Under the pieces are notes generated by a model. It was not told where the DNA came from and searched no databases. It saw only the letters and a program-made list of their open reading frames with translations. Shown here in pieces: positions 52,220 through 63,200 of a stretch of DNA of 64,000 nt. Made by a program: the position numbers and the translations under genes. This DNA comes from Limnephilus marmoratus. Taxonomy: Eukaryota > Arthropoda > Insecta > Trichoptera > Limnephilidae. Location: NCBI GenBank assembly GCA_917880885.1, contig OU862927.1:40513571-40577570 (forward strand), given 5' to 3'. Each line of letters starts with the position of its first letter. The stretch's first letter is position 1.

Positions 52220-54922
52220 TTAACTCCACACAGGAGGCCCTGAGGAAAATAATTTCCCTCAGGGCCTATGTCATCTGGGATGCTGTGTGGAGAGTCTTTT
52301 TGAGGAGAGGAAGGAATGAACATTGGTCTTGAAGAGACCCATGTTGTAGGAAGGAGGAAACACAGAGGCCGGCAAATCATTCCACAGCCGAGCTGTTGAA
52401 CACAAGAACGAGTCGAAGAAACGACCCGTTCTCATGTGACAAATGTCAACCGTGTACAAATGTTGGGCACGCGTTTGGCGTGTTTCCCGACTATGCACCG
52501 GTGCCGAAGGGATCAATGATGCTAGTTCTTCAGAGCATCTTCCATTGTAATACCGGTAGAACAAGGATAGCATTCCCACCCGACGCCTGTGCTCTAAAGA
52601 TTGCAATCCGTCTGTTAAGATGGGAGAATCTATCAAACGGACCGCCCGTTTCTGCACAGAGTCGAGGGTATTTTTCAGGTATTTTGGAGCTCCAGACCAG
52701 AGATGGCTGCCAAATTCAACCGTGGGGCGTACTTGTGATTTGTACAAGGTTAGCAGTTGTGTACTATTAAAGTATCTGCGGGCCCTGTACAGTACGCCCA
52801 GTTTTTGGGAGGCTAACTTTACTCTGGCTTCGATGGAGCCCCCATACCTGAGCTGGTCACTTAGGGTTACACCAAGCATATCAATGGAGGGCCTGTTCGG
52901 AAGATTGCTTCCGTTGAAAGAGACTAGATTTTCATTTCGATCCCTTTTAGACGTAATCAGACAAGATTGGGTCTTTGAAACATTAAATTCAACGAGATTA
53001 TTTTTACCCCAAGAGAAAACACTCTCGAGGTAACCGTCCATTCTTTGCTTCAAAGCCCTACGAGCTGTTGGAGTTTGTGAGCCCTTTGGGGGCTTGTCAA
53101 ACAAAAAGCTATCATGAACTGTACTGTCATCCGCGTAACAGTGAATTGGTGCACATGACAAAAGGTCGTTGATGTGCAACAAAAACAAAGTCGGAGACAG
53201 AACCGATCCCTGCGGGACGCCAGCATTTATCGAGTGTGAGGAAGAAGTGAAACCATCGACTACCGTCTGAATCGACCTCTCCCTCAAGAAGTCGGCAATC
53301 CACATACACAAGGATGCGGGAAGTCCGTAAGAATGCAGTTTGTTGACAAGTCCTCGGTGCCAAACCCGGTCAAAGGCCTTGGAGATGTCCAGTGCAACCG
53401 TTTGGGTCTCACCGAAACGTTCCAGGCATCGCCCCCAAACATGCGTCACATACGCGAGAAGATCACCGCACGAGCGTTTCCGCCGGAATCCGTATTGACG
53501 GTCGTTAATAATTTTGTTCTTCTCGAGGTATGTGAGCAGTTTGTCGTTGATCACACGTTCCATCACCTTAGACAGAACTGATGTGATCGCTATGGGGCGG
53601 TAGTTGGCCGGGTTGGAGCGGTCACCCTTCTTTGGAATAGGATGGATAACCGCTTTTTTCCAACCAGAGGGCACAGAGCCAGTCTTCAGGGACAATTTAA
53701 AAAGCTTCGTCAAAATTGGAGCTATTTCTGCAGCGCACCTCTGCAGTACCAGGGCAGGTATTCCGTCAGGCCCACTAGCTTTATTAACATCAAGCCCTCG
53801 TAAAACATGGAGTACTTCCCGATGCCGAATCCTCAGCTTTTTCATACGAAAACCGCAGTGAGGAACCGACGTCGGGACAGCACCTTGGTCATCGAGGGTT
53901 GAGTTATCTGCAAACATTTTACCTAATAAGTTTGCCTTTTCGGTGGCGGTGTTTGCTAGTGAGCCGTCAGGTCTGGTGAGAGGTGGCAAACTGGATTTGC
54001 AGAAATTGCGACCTATTGAGCTCGCAAGCGACCAGAATTGCCTGCTGCCATGCGGGCATGCAGCCAGCTTTCTGCTGATCTGCAGGTCGTGCTCCAATTT
54101 CGACCTATTTATGATTCTCTTGGTTTCCTTTGCCATTTTGCTGTAAGCTGTTCTGTCTTCGGATGTTCTAGATGTGTTGTAGGCTCGGTAAGCCGCGTTT
54201 TTTCGTCGCACTGCTTCAGCGCATTGTCGACTGAACCACGGCTTTGAGCCCACACCAGTTTCCTTAACAGTAGAATGGATGAAGCCATCCATCGCGGATG
54301 TGATGACTTCACCAATTTCCTGGGCACATCTTGAGGGATCCGAAGTCCGAAAACAGACAGCTGACCACGGAAAAGCATTAAAATGTGCCCGCAGACCGAA
54401 CCAATCTGCTGACCTATAGTGCCACACTTTTCTCTTCAGCCTCTCGTTTGGTGGTCTGAAGTTTACAGGGATTGATGTCGTCACCAGGCAGTGGTCGGAC
54501 GATCCTAAAGACGCTGTGACTTCAATCCTGTAACCGTGTGGCACAGTAGTTAAAAATAGATCTAACAGATTGGAACGGTGAGTCTGGACATCAGGAACCC
54601 TTGTAGGCTCCTGAACCATTTGTTCCAATCCGTAGCAAAGGGCAAAGGATTCCGCTTGGCGTCCAGCCGAGTCTGTTGATCCTGAGAACTTCAACCAAGG
54701 TTCGTTATGAACATTGAAGTCCCCCAGGACCACAAACTCTGCCGTAGGGTAGCGGGGCAAGAGGTCATCAATAGTATCGCTTAAGTGTTTGAAGAGCTCG
54801 GACGTGTCTGATTCGCTAAGGTTCGGTGAGCGGTATAAACACGCGTAGAATCTTACCGTACTGGCAAGATTGACGCGTACCCACATTACGTCGAATCTGG
54901 AGTTTTCCAGATTCGACGTAAT
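52186..54922 (-). mobile_element. Nearly intact non-LTR retrotransposon (jockey/CR1-like)
   Basis: On the minus strand: 5' hairpin (54885-54922), ORF2 from about 54886 to 52271, a short 3' UTR with a stem GGCCCTGAGG...CCTCAGGGCC, GTTAATGT and poly-A (poly-T at 52186-52216). It lacks ORF1 and the start of the endonuclease, so it is 5'-truncated. It is the reference for about ten fragments in this window. Confidence 0.9.
52271..54886 (-). CDS. LINE ORF2: partial endonuclease plus reverse transcriptase, 871 residues open
   Basis: Copies LINE RNA by target-primed reverse transcription. The N-terminal part is the end of an exonuclease/endonuclease/phosphatase fold, with VVLGDFNVHNEPW near residue 55 and the SSDHCLV motif near 125. 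The reverse transcriptase follows: KASGPDGIP, NYRPIAITSVLSKVMERV, TVALDISKAFDRVWH, AGVPQGSVLSPTLFLLHIND and the catalytic CYADDS. The C-terminal region (RPSIDMLGVTLSDQLRYGG, HMRTGRFFDS, ARLWNDLPAS) defines the family here. No frameshift or internal stop is visible, so insertion is recent. The first Met is internal to the endonuclease; the true start is missing. Frames on the other strand are shadows. Clade assignment is uncertain. Confidence 0.88.
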   Translation of the reverse strand: MWVRVNLASTVRFYACLYRSPNLSESDTSELFKHLSDTIDDLLPRYPTAEFVVLGDFNVHNEPWLKFSGSTDSAGRQAESFALCYGLEQMVQEPTRVPDVQTHRSNLLDLFLTTVPHGYRIEVTASLGSSDHCLVTTSIPVNFRPPNERLKRKVWHYRSADWFGLRAHFNAFPWSAVCFRTSDPSRCAQEIGEVITSAMDGFIHSTVKETGVGSKPWFSRQCAEAVRRKNAAYRAYNTSRTSEDRTAYSKMAKETKRIINRSKLEHDLQISRKLAACPHGSRQFWSLASSIGRNFCKSSLPPLTRPDGSLANTATEKANLLGKMFADNSTLDDQGAVPTSVPHCGFRMKKLRIRHREVLHVLRGLDVNKASGPDGIPALVLQRCAAEIAPILTKLFKLSLKTGSVPSGWKKAVIHPIPKKGDRSNPANYRPIAITSVLSKVMERVINDKLLTYLEKNKIINDRQYGFRRKRSCGDLLAYVTHVWGRCLERFGETQTVALDISKAFDRVWHRGLVNKLHSYGLPASLCMWIADFLRERSIQTVVDGFTSSSHSINAGVPQGSVLSPTLFLLHINDLLSCAPIHCYADDSTVHDSFLFDKPPKGSQTPTARRALKQRMDGYLESVFSWGKNNLVEFNVSKTQSCLITSKRDRNENLVSFNGSNLPNRPSIDMLGVTLSDQLRYGGSIEARVKLASQKLGVLYRARRYFNSTQLLTLYKSQVRPTVEFGSHLWSGAPKYLKNTLDSVQKRAVRLIDSPILTDGLQSLEHRRRVGMLSLFYRYYNGRCSEELASLIPSAPVHSRETRQTRAQHLYTVDICHMRTGRFFDSFLCSTARLWNDLPASVFPPSYNMGLFKTNVHSFLSSKRLSTQHPR

Positions 54923-55247
54923 ATTCCTATATATTAAAATAATATGATTACAGACTTAATATAATTAAGATTATACATTAGTAAAGTACCGTAACTTCAA
55001 CAATGCAAATCAATAATAAAAAAGTCATAATTTTAATGGGAGGGATGTACTTCATGGATTGACAGCAAATTATCAATATTTGGCTTCAGTTTTTGTTCTT
55101 TACTATCGGAACCAGGTAATTTTTGTGGACCCCCACTTACAACTTGAACCCCCATTTTTTTATCACGCCAACGTAGACCCCTGGGTGTCCACTTGGACCA
55201 CTTTGGGAATCACCGCTTTAAATTAATTGAGGCAGGTAATTTTAGCG

Positions 55248-55925
55248 ATTTTTTGGGAGGAATGCAGATCCCGCCAAATGTTGAGGATTTTAATAAAAAT
55301 GCACTTTCTAGATGGGAAAAGTGTGGAAAAGTTGAATAAAAAAGAAATTAAGGCGCGCTCGGCAAAATTGAGGGAGATACAGCCGTTTAAAGAATGTATG
55401 GAATGACACTTCATGAACCCATAAATCATAAATATACTAACCCCCATGAACCGATACTATCAGCCATTTTGAAAACCAAATTATTACCTTAAAGTTGGTA
55501 GCACTCGTAATCATCCTCATCTGTTGTAACATGGTTTATATAACATGGTCTGTGCCCCTTTATAGCGCCTGCTCACGTCAACGCAAGAAAAACATCCCTG
55601 TTTTCAAGTAGTTTAGCGGCTACGCCAGGTTTGTGTAACATGGTTTGTGACCATTATTAATTCTGTTTTTCATAATTACGTGTATATCACACGAAGTTAG
55701 CTACAATCGTATCAACCTTCGTTAAAGCAAGTCTGAGATACCAACATTATGAACAAAATGGCTGACAATATCGGTTAATGAAGTGTCATTCCATACATTC
55801 TTTAAACGGCTGTATCTCCCTCAATTTTGCCGAGCGCGCCTTAATTTCTTTTTTATTCAACTTTTCCCATCTAGAAAGTGCATTTTTATTAAAATCCTCA
55901 ACATTTGGCGGGATCTGCATTTCAC
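55248..55925. mobile_element. 0.66 kb TIR element, copy 1
   Basis: About 150-base TIRs: GAATGCAGATCCCGCCAA...TTAATAAAAATGCACTTTCT...AAAATTGAGGGAGATACAGC + CGTTTAAAGAATG and the inverse. The middle has ACATGGTTTGTG and GCGGCTACGCCAGG. The frames in the TIRs are not genes. Lies 1.3 kb upstream of PHF12 exon 1. Confidence 0.8.
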
Positions 55926-57195
55926 CCGATTTTTTTTTGCATATACCACAATATATTATGTTGAAATATAAACTATTTATAGAAGAATTTAATAACGAAA
56001 AGAGGTGATATTTCGTAAAAATGGCGCTATGTTTAAAAAAAAGTCGTGGAGTCGGGTGGTCAGTGGCAAGACATAAAAATATTTATTATTAAAATTAAGT
56101 ACCTACCGTACTACCTACACTATTTGACAGGTGTCACTTTTTCTGACGTATTCATTTCAGACTAGCAGATGCAAATTAACCATTCGTTTATGTGTACATT
56201 TTGCAAGGTAGACATTTTGTTATGTATTTTTGGCAAATAAACAATAAACTTTATTATTTGGTTTTCTACAAGAGCGACAAAATAAGGGAAATGATAAAAT
56301 AGTTTGATTTAAACTTTGTATTTTGTATTTCGAAAATTGTTACTTTTTCTCTATGGATTTAATAATGTTGCTAGGAAATATTTTTGTAGGGTTGTACGCT
56401 AGGTATCGCTAGTCTTATATCGATTAAACCTCAATCATAGCCAATAAATATTTCCGCCTTTAAAAAAAAACAATCAGATCTTTAAAAACATGCGTTAAAA
56501 GCTCATGGCAGTAGCAATTAATAATCACAAATAAATAATTTTCATAGAAAAGATTGGAATCTGCTGTTCTAGTTATACTTACGCACTGCACCTGGAGAAC
56601 AGACAAATAGCAATAAAGCAATGCAGAACTAAACATATGCCCCCCGAGAGTCTATTATCTCAAAAAATATATTTGTAAAACGGTAGAAATCGAAAATACC
56701 TATTTATATTTTAAAAAATTATTTTTTTTGGTCTTTCTAAAAGTAGAACGTAGGCGAAATTGTGAAGAATAAAAACCACAATCAATGCTTACCAGTTATG
56801 ACAAACGTTGACCTAATGAATATAACGTTTTTTTCATACCGTAACAATTTTCCGCCTCAATCGCAGCAAAGTAACGATCATTTTTATATCGATTAATTCC
56901 TATCAACCCTGGTGAATCCACAGACAAATGAAAAAAATGACACAACCCCACGCTTAGCGGCCATGTTAAGTTTTATTCGGCGCGAACACGTATTTTATTA
57001 TTATTGTTACTCCGGATAACCCAAATAAATCATATTTCTAATATAGCGGATACGCGGAAAAGACTTCAATCTTGGATATAGCAATGATTAAAAATTTCCT
57101 CGCTGCAGAATAGACCTGAATTTAATTCCGCAACTGCCCGCTGTTCAAAATATGAATCAAGTTTTGTGACTTTGGAAAAACCATCTGAATTTACA
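55926..57195. promoter_or_regulatory. PHF12: Presumed PHF12 promoter and 5' UTR region
   Basis: No other gene is seen between the TIR element and the PHF12 start, so the promoter should lie here, probably near the GGCGCGAAC segment around 56980. A short upstream frame (ATG at 57152, five codons) precedes the start and is out of frame. No core element could be assigned. Confidence 0.35.
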
Positions 57196-57243
57196 ATGTC
57201 TAACGTCGCTTATGATTTGGATACGTCCGGAGGTCTCATGCCC
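57196..57243 (+). CDS. PHF12: PHF12 coding exon 1
   Basis: Sixteen codons, [16 protein letters not shown], ending at CCC|GTGAGT. Too short for ordinary gene finding, but the [10 protein letters not shown] block is diagnostic and the phase matches exon 2. Confidence 0.85.
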
Positions 57244-60200
57244 GTGAGTATACATTCATTAAGCTTCCTTAACATTGTCAAACGATCCCCAAAACCGAAA
57301 TATAATTGCACAATTTCTATAATTCTGGTAAATTGAGCCTTGGATTACCTTTCATGAAATGGCTCTGCGTTTATGAATACGCCATCAGGGGCCAATGATC
57401 TTGATCGTGCTCTTCTAACACAGCCTTTATATACTTATTGTTATATTTATTTTACAGAAATAACTTAATTGTGCTTATATTTTTAATAATATTATGATTA
57501 CAGTAAAAATGAACGAAAATGTCAAATATTGAATGAGAACTGAAATTTGTTTGACAGAAATTGGTCAATTAGTCAACTACAGACTATTTCTTCGCAATGC
57601 AACGGCGTCCTTCATATATTACAACTGATTTAGTTGAAGTAAAATTTAATGAAATTGAATATGTAATCAATTGTTTTTACAGATTATTGCTCCTTAACAT
57701 AAATAATACAATAATAAAGACAACGCATATTATCTTTGGGAAATACAATGGTAATATTTTATTTGTGCCAGCTTATTTCTTTCTGTTTTTGAGAAATGGT
57801 TTGTGATGTAACATAGAAATTGAGAATAAAAAACAAAAGACTTATGCAAGATGGAAGACTAATTTACATGATAAGAAAGACAAAATGGACATCTGTGTCG
57901 GATTTGTATGTTCAGAATGTTTCAATATTATGATTTGAGATATGGATTCAGTTTATTTACATTTGTGTATTACATTTACATAAAACGTGTCTATTTGCAA
58001 ATTGCTTATAGATTTTGATAATAGTTCAATTTACAATACGAAATTTGTGAATTCTGTCTATGAATGTTTCATAATATGGACAGAATAAATATTTACTTCG
58101 ACTATTTTTAATTGGTGTCAAGTTTTATACGGGGTGTTCCCAGGCCTTTAGTTTCAAGTTGATCAAATTGTCATGAATTATGAAAGATATTGGTGGGCAA
58201 CCAATGACGTTACATTACGTCTAGACTTGCTGTTCTATGTCTCACAAACTAAAGATAAAACATGACAAGTAAGATGCACTTTTGTTTCCAGTAAATTCTT
58301 AATTCGGGTGAAATGCAGATCCCGCCAATGTGGGGGATTTTAATAAAAATGCACTTTCTAGATGAGAAAAGTGTGAAAAAGTTGAATAAAAAAGAAATTA
58401 AGGTGCGCTTGGCAAAATTGAGGGAATTACAGCCGTTTAAAGAATGAATAAAATGACACTTCGTGCACTTATACTATGCCATTTTGTTACTATTATGTTG
58501 GTATCTCAGACTTGCTATAAACGAAGGTTGATACGATTGTAGCCAACTTCGTGTGATATATAATAAGGCGCGTAATTATGAAAAACAGAATTAATAATGG
58601 TCACAAACCATGTTACACAAACCTGGCGTAGCCGCTAAACTACTTGAAAACTGGGATGTTTTTCTTGCATTGACGCGAGTAGGCGTTATAAAGGGGCACA
58701 AACCATGTTACACAAACCTCAACAGATTTAGAGGATGATTACGAGTGCTACCAACTTTAAGGTAATATTTAGTTTACAAAATGGCTGACAGTATCGGTTC
58801 ATGAAGTGACATTTTATTCATACTTTAAACGGCTGTATCTCCCTCAATTTTGTCGAGCGCACCTTAATTTCTTTTTTGTTCAACTTTTCCACACTTTTCT
58901 CATCTAGAAAGTGCATTTTTATTAAAATCCCCCACATTGGCGGGATATGCATTCCTCCCCTTAATTCAAATGTTTTTCATGTATGACAAAGGTAAGACAT
59001 TCAAAGAATATGTGTGTTTGAATAAAATAAACAGTCGGACTGGGCGGCATTTTCATATTCAAAAGTTCCGTCAAATACTACCTCAAAGAAGCCTGTCGCC
59101 TGACAGATTTTGACGTGTCAAGTGGTTAAGTTATAATAGAGAAATGACAGTTTGCAAATGGTGGCGATTGTTGTTGTACTCATTTTTACTGCTGATTTGT
59201 ATGTTTTACCGCAAGCATATAAATAAACAGAGTGATTAGACTATCTTAAACAGTAAAGTTTACTTAGCGAGAGCACTGACTTCGACTGACACTGACTTCG
59301 TAATTTCTAGTAGGCCTTTAGTTATTTTAATTTTATTTATTGACTTGCAGAATACGAACATTGTAATTATCATGATTGTAATTATTACATTACATGCATT
59401 TACATTATTAATGTGGTTATAGCGATGATTCCAATTGAGGTAAGCACACCATTTCATCTCAACATTCTCTAATTTTGTCAAGAGAACAGAACCGTTTTAG
59501 AAATTTAATTCTGTGCTATGCCAAGCTAGAAGATCTGTTCTGTATTGTGGTGACGTCTACGTCTTGTGGGGTGGAAGGAACCGGATCTGATTACTAATTA
59601 CATACTTATAAACATTTTAACTTTGACTGGCATTCCCTCACCGGGTGTTCCGACATAGGGTAATACAAAATCAGAAGACGAGGCATTCTCATGGGTGGAT
59701 TCTGGTCACTAGAAGGGAACCTGAGACATCATACAGCAAGGCTGATGAAAAATTTGTAAGATTTTTTGGCTTGGGAATCGCTGGTAACTTTCGGATAAAT
59801 TCTATTACACCATAGAATAAAGAAGAACACAAGAAAAGCGATGTGGGTGTGTTTCGTGATTCAAAAGTTTGACCAATTAGGCCTTAAATTTTAATTACAG
59901 AACTGTGTTTAATCATCTTATCAAATGGGATGGTGATATATAATCAAGTGAAAGAGAAACAGAGTGGCTGCTGAATGGGCACATACCAAAAGACTGTGAC
60001 GATCGTAGCATAAATAAGAATGCAGAAAATCTGATGGTGTGTTTCATGATTCAAAAGTTAGACCATTCTTTGCTTAAATTTCAAATACAGAACTGTGTTG
60101 CATCATTATGAATTTTTCATTTTGTTGAAATGGGATGGCGATATATACTTTTATCAATAATAAAATGCTAAGAAAATATTTAGAATGAAATATATTGTCT

Positions 60201-63200
60201 CCACCGTAAATGACAATATAACGTTCAGTAATCGGCAACATTACATTGACCGTTCAAATGACCAGCCATCGGCTGTTGGTAGTTCGGGCCAGTCTTGCCA
60301 ACCAGCAGGTGTCGGTAGTTTCAGTCAATCCCTTCTTTACCGACCGCAGTAGTTTCTCTGTTGGCTGCTAGAGGCGCAAGCAATACCTCTGGCGGCGGAT
60401 GAGCGAACCAAACGTGTGATGCTGCAATATTTAAATACACTGCTAACAGTAGAATGTCAGATAAGTGTAAGAGCGCATGGGCTAGAATGGAAAGGTAGGT
60501 AAGCCAGTTGTGACATTAGTAATCCGTAATTATTTAGAGTTTTGTTAATGTCAATGAAATCCCAAGATGCATTTGAATCTATCACCAACATCCAGTTGTC
60601 CCAGAGAGCAATGCTACTCGTAGACATAAGAAACAGTAGAGCCATAACACAACATTTGAGTATCATTTCGACGAGCTGGAGATAAATCAACAATCATTTT
60701 GGCTCCAGGAGAGTTTCAAAATGTCTTGAATAAACAACAATATCATTCGTACATTTGATCGCCGGCGAGCGAATATTGAAATAATGAGATCTTGCAAAGT
60801 AGAAAAAGAAAGTTTGCTAATGTAAGGTAACGGTATTTAGCGCAATCCATTGTGAGACTTTTCTGCGCAGGGTGTTAGTGTGCGTTTCTAACTGAGCCGA
60901 CTAATACTACCACATCGATTTGCATTGTGAAACAAAATTACAAAGATATTCATAGAGAATCAGTTCGTAAAAAGACATCCACACAGCATCCCCAAAGATG
61001 ACACCGGCCCTGAAAGGAATTCCTGTGGGGAGCTAATGTAAAAAAAAAATCCATAATCCCATTGGCTCCGGGCAGCTGGGACTCTTGTGTCGTGTTCAAA
61101 TAGTAAAAATGACTTATAACTTCTTTTTGAAATGCGATGTACAGTTCCCATTTCCATTTGGAAATCGGACGTCGTTCCGTTAAAAAGTCTGATGCAGAGG
61201 ATATGTAGATAATTCCATATAGAAGATGTATGGAGCTGTTCACACAGTCTGACATGATTAAAAAACGGATCCGGCGCATTGTGTCGGATGAATGGCCAGC
61301 GCAGCGCATCTGTTTAAAAATAATATCGGAACACGCTCAATTGTAGGTTTGTTTATATTAAGAAGCTGTCAACACTTGCCGTCTTCTCGTTCCGGCCTGA
61401 GCCCCACTACACCCCGCCCCTCAAACCTCCCGCTCCCAGTCGCAAGGAAGCATGCACGTCGCATCTGCATAATCATCTGATTTTTTGTCGTTCAGTTTTT
61501 TTAACGGAAGTGTGTCCGACATCCAATTTTTGAAGTAAAACTTCTTTACGCAAGCTTGACTTAGGGAGTAAGCTGGTGAATGCATGACGAGAGCGTTAGG
61601 AATCGGGTGAGGCGAACGGTCAGGCCTTTACGCACGCTTGACTTGGGGAGTAAGCTGGTGAATGCGTGACGAGAGCGTTATGAAAAGTGTGATCGGGCGA
61701 GGCGAACGGAAGTTGAGAGGGAGATATAAGTTAGTGAAGTTTTACTGCAGCCGTGTGGTCTAAAGCACACTCGTTTTTTTTGTCATTCTGTTTATGTGTG
61801 GTAAAACCATGTACGATCGTGTGAAAAATGTGGAGATCCGCAAAGAATGTAAGGCTGATGTAAGCGTAATGAGTAAGATTAAGAAAGGAATGCATCGATG
61901 GTTTTACATGTAGAGTGAATGAACGAGGAAAAAAATGTAAGGAGAATATTTGACGCAAATGTGAATGGTGGAAGAAGTCTGGGACGCCCGAGAAAGACAT
62001 GGCACGACCAAGTGAATCAGATAGCGAAGATTTTTATATATACTGGTGAGCTTTTGGCATTATGAAATTTGTATAAAAAAATTAACAATAGGTGGCACAC
62101 GAGCTGTTTGAAAACTGAATGTAACGGGACTGAATGAATGGAATGCGGGAGCGGGAAGGGGAACTCGGGAGGGGGGGTTTGCGGGAGGGTGGAGGGGAAC
62201 TCGGGAGGGGGGTTCACGGGATGGGAGAAACGGGTGAGGGGAGTGGGGAAAGGGAAGGCAGACTGGGAACCCGAGAGGGGAAGGGGACGCGGGAGTGGAC
62301 ACGCAGGGAGAAACAATTTCTTTATTAACCCCTCCGAAAATCGCAAATATTCACTTATAATGTCTCAAACGAAATGTAAGTTTTATAAAAACTTTGTGTT
62401 ATTACCGCTTCACAATTAAAGCTCTATAAATTAAACATTTCTGAACGTAGCCGAATAGTAAAAACTGTATTAGAAAGGTTACAAAATAAGCTTTCAAATT
62501 GTTATATTACAAATAAATATTAACATTTGTAAATAATAAAATTTAGAATGCAAACATTAAAAAAAATGTAAAAATGACTCTTGTGATGTTTTTATGTGAA
62601 AACAGTACTAAAATCACAGATTATGTAAACAACAACACTTATTCTATTGTATAAATGTATAATAAACACTTGTCACCTCACTTTTTTTTATCATTTCATT
62701 TAAAAATATTTAATAAAAATTAACAATGTCGAGCGGCCCGGCAATTTTTACCCGGCAATTTGGCGGGTAAAAATATGTATCAACCGCGCAACTGACAGAA
62801 TATTCTTGTTATGTATTTCTATGGACAACTTGAATAGGGATGTACAGCTTGATCCACTATCGACCTTTTACTTTTTGTTTTAGGGATGTCACTAAAACAA
62901 TAACGGAGTTAGAACGATTTCTATGGAGACACACGCGTTGACATATAAACACGCTTATTGTACTTGACTGCTATTTTTAACGCATACATCTGCTTACGTT
63001 GCTGACCGGTTAAGTGGCATAGCAGCGCATACCGGGAACTCACTATAATAATATAAATGAAGCGACCGATCGACGTGATTTTTTTAAACAGATAATTGGA
63101 GGACTGGTAAATGACACAGGCTACTTTTTATTCCAGAAAAAACATTTAATTCCCGTGGGTAAATCCTTTATACAGTAATTTCCCCCTAATACCGGGCGAG

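Larger units (their letters stand above)
51973..55217. mobile_element. hAT-like MITE split by the LINE
   Basis: The left piece starts CAGAGGTTCCTAAACTTTTT...CGTAGACCACTTTC and the right piece (54923-55217) ends GTAGACCCCTGGG...CCACTTTGGGAATCACCG. These are the familiar ends of non-autonomous hAT elements. The LINE lies between the two pieces. Confidence 0.6.

Noticed and set aside
53333..54378. Plus-strand frames across the LINE
   Set aside because: They are opposite-strand shadows of the clearly coding ORF2 on the minus strand.
55223..55447. Frames of 62-76 residues in the TIRs at 55.2 and 55.8 kb
   Set aside because: The same peptide appears in both inverted arms because the DNA is a transposon TIR; no gene structure.
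62017..62419. Pro/Ser-rich and Gly/Arg-rich frames in the G-rich block
   Set aside because: Low-complexity G-rich DNA; frames exist on both strands and match no domain.
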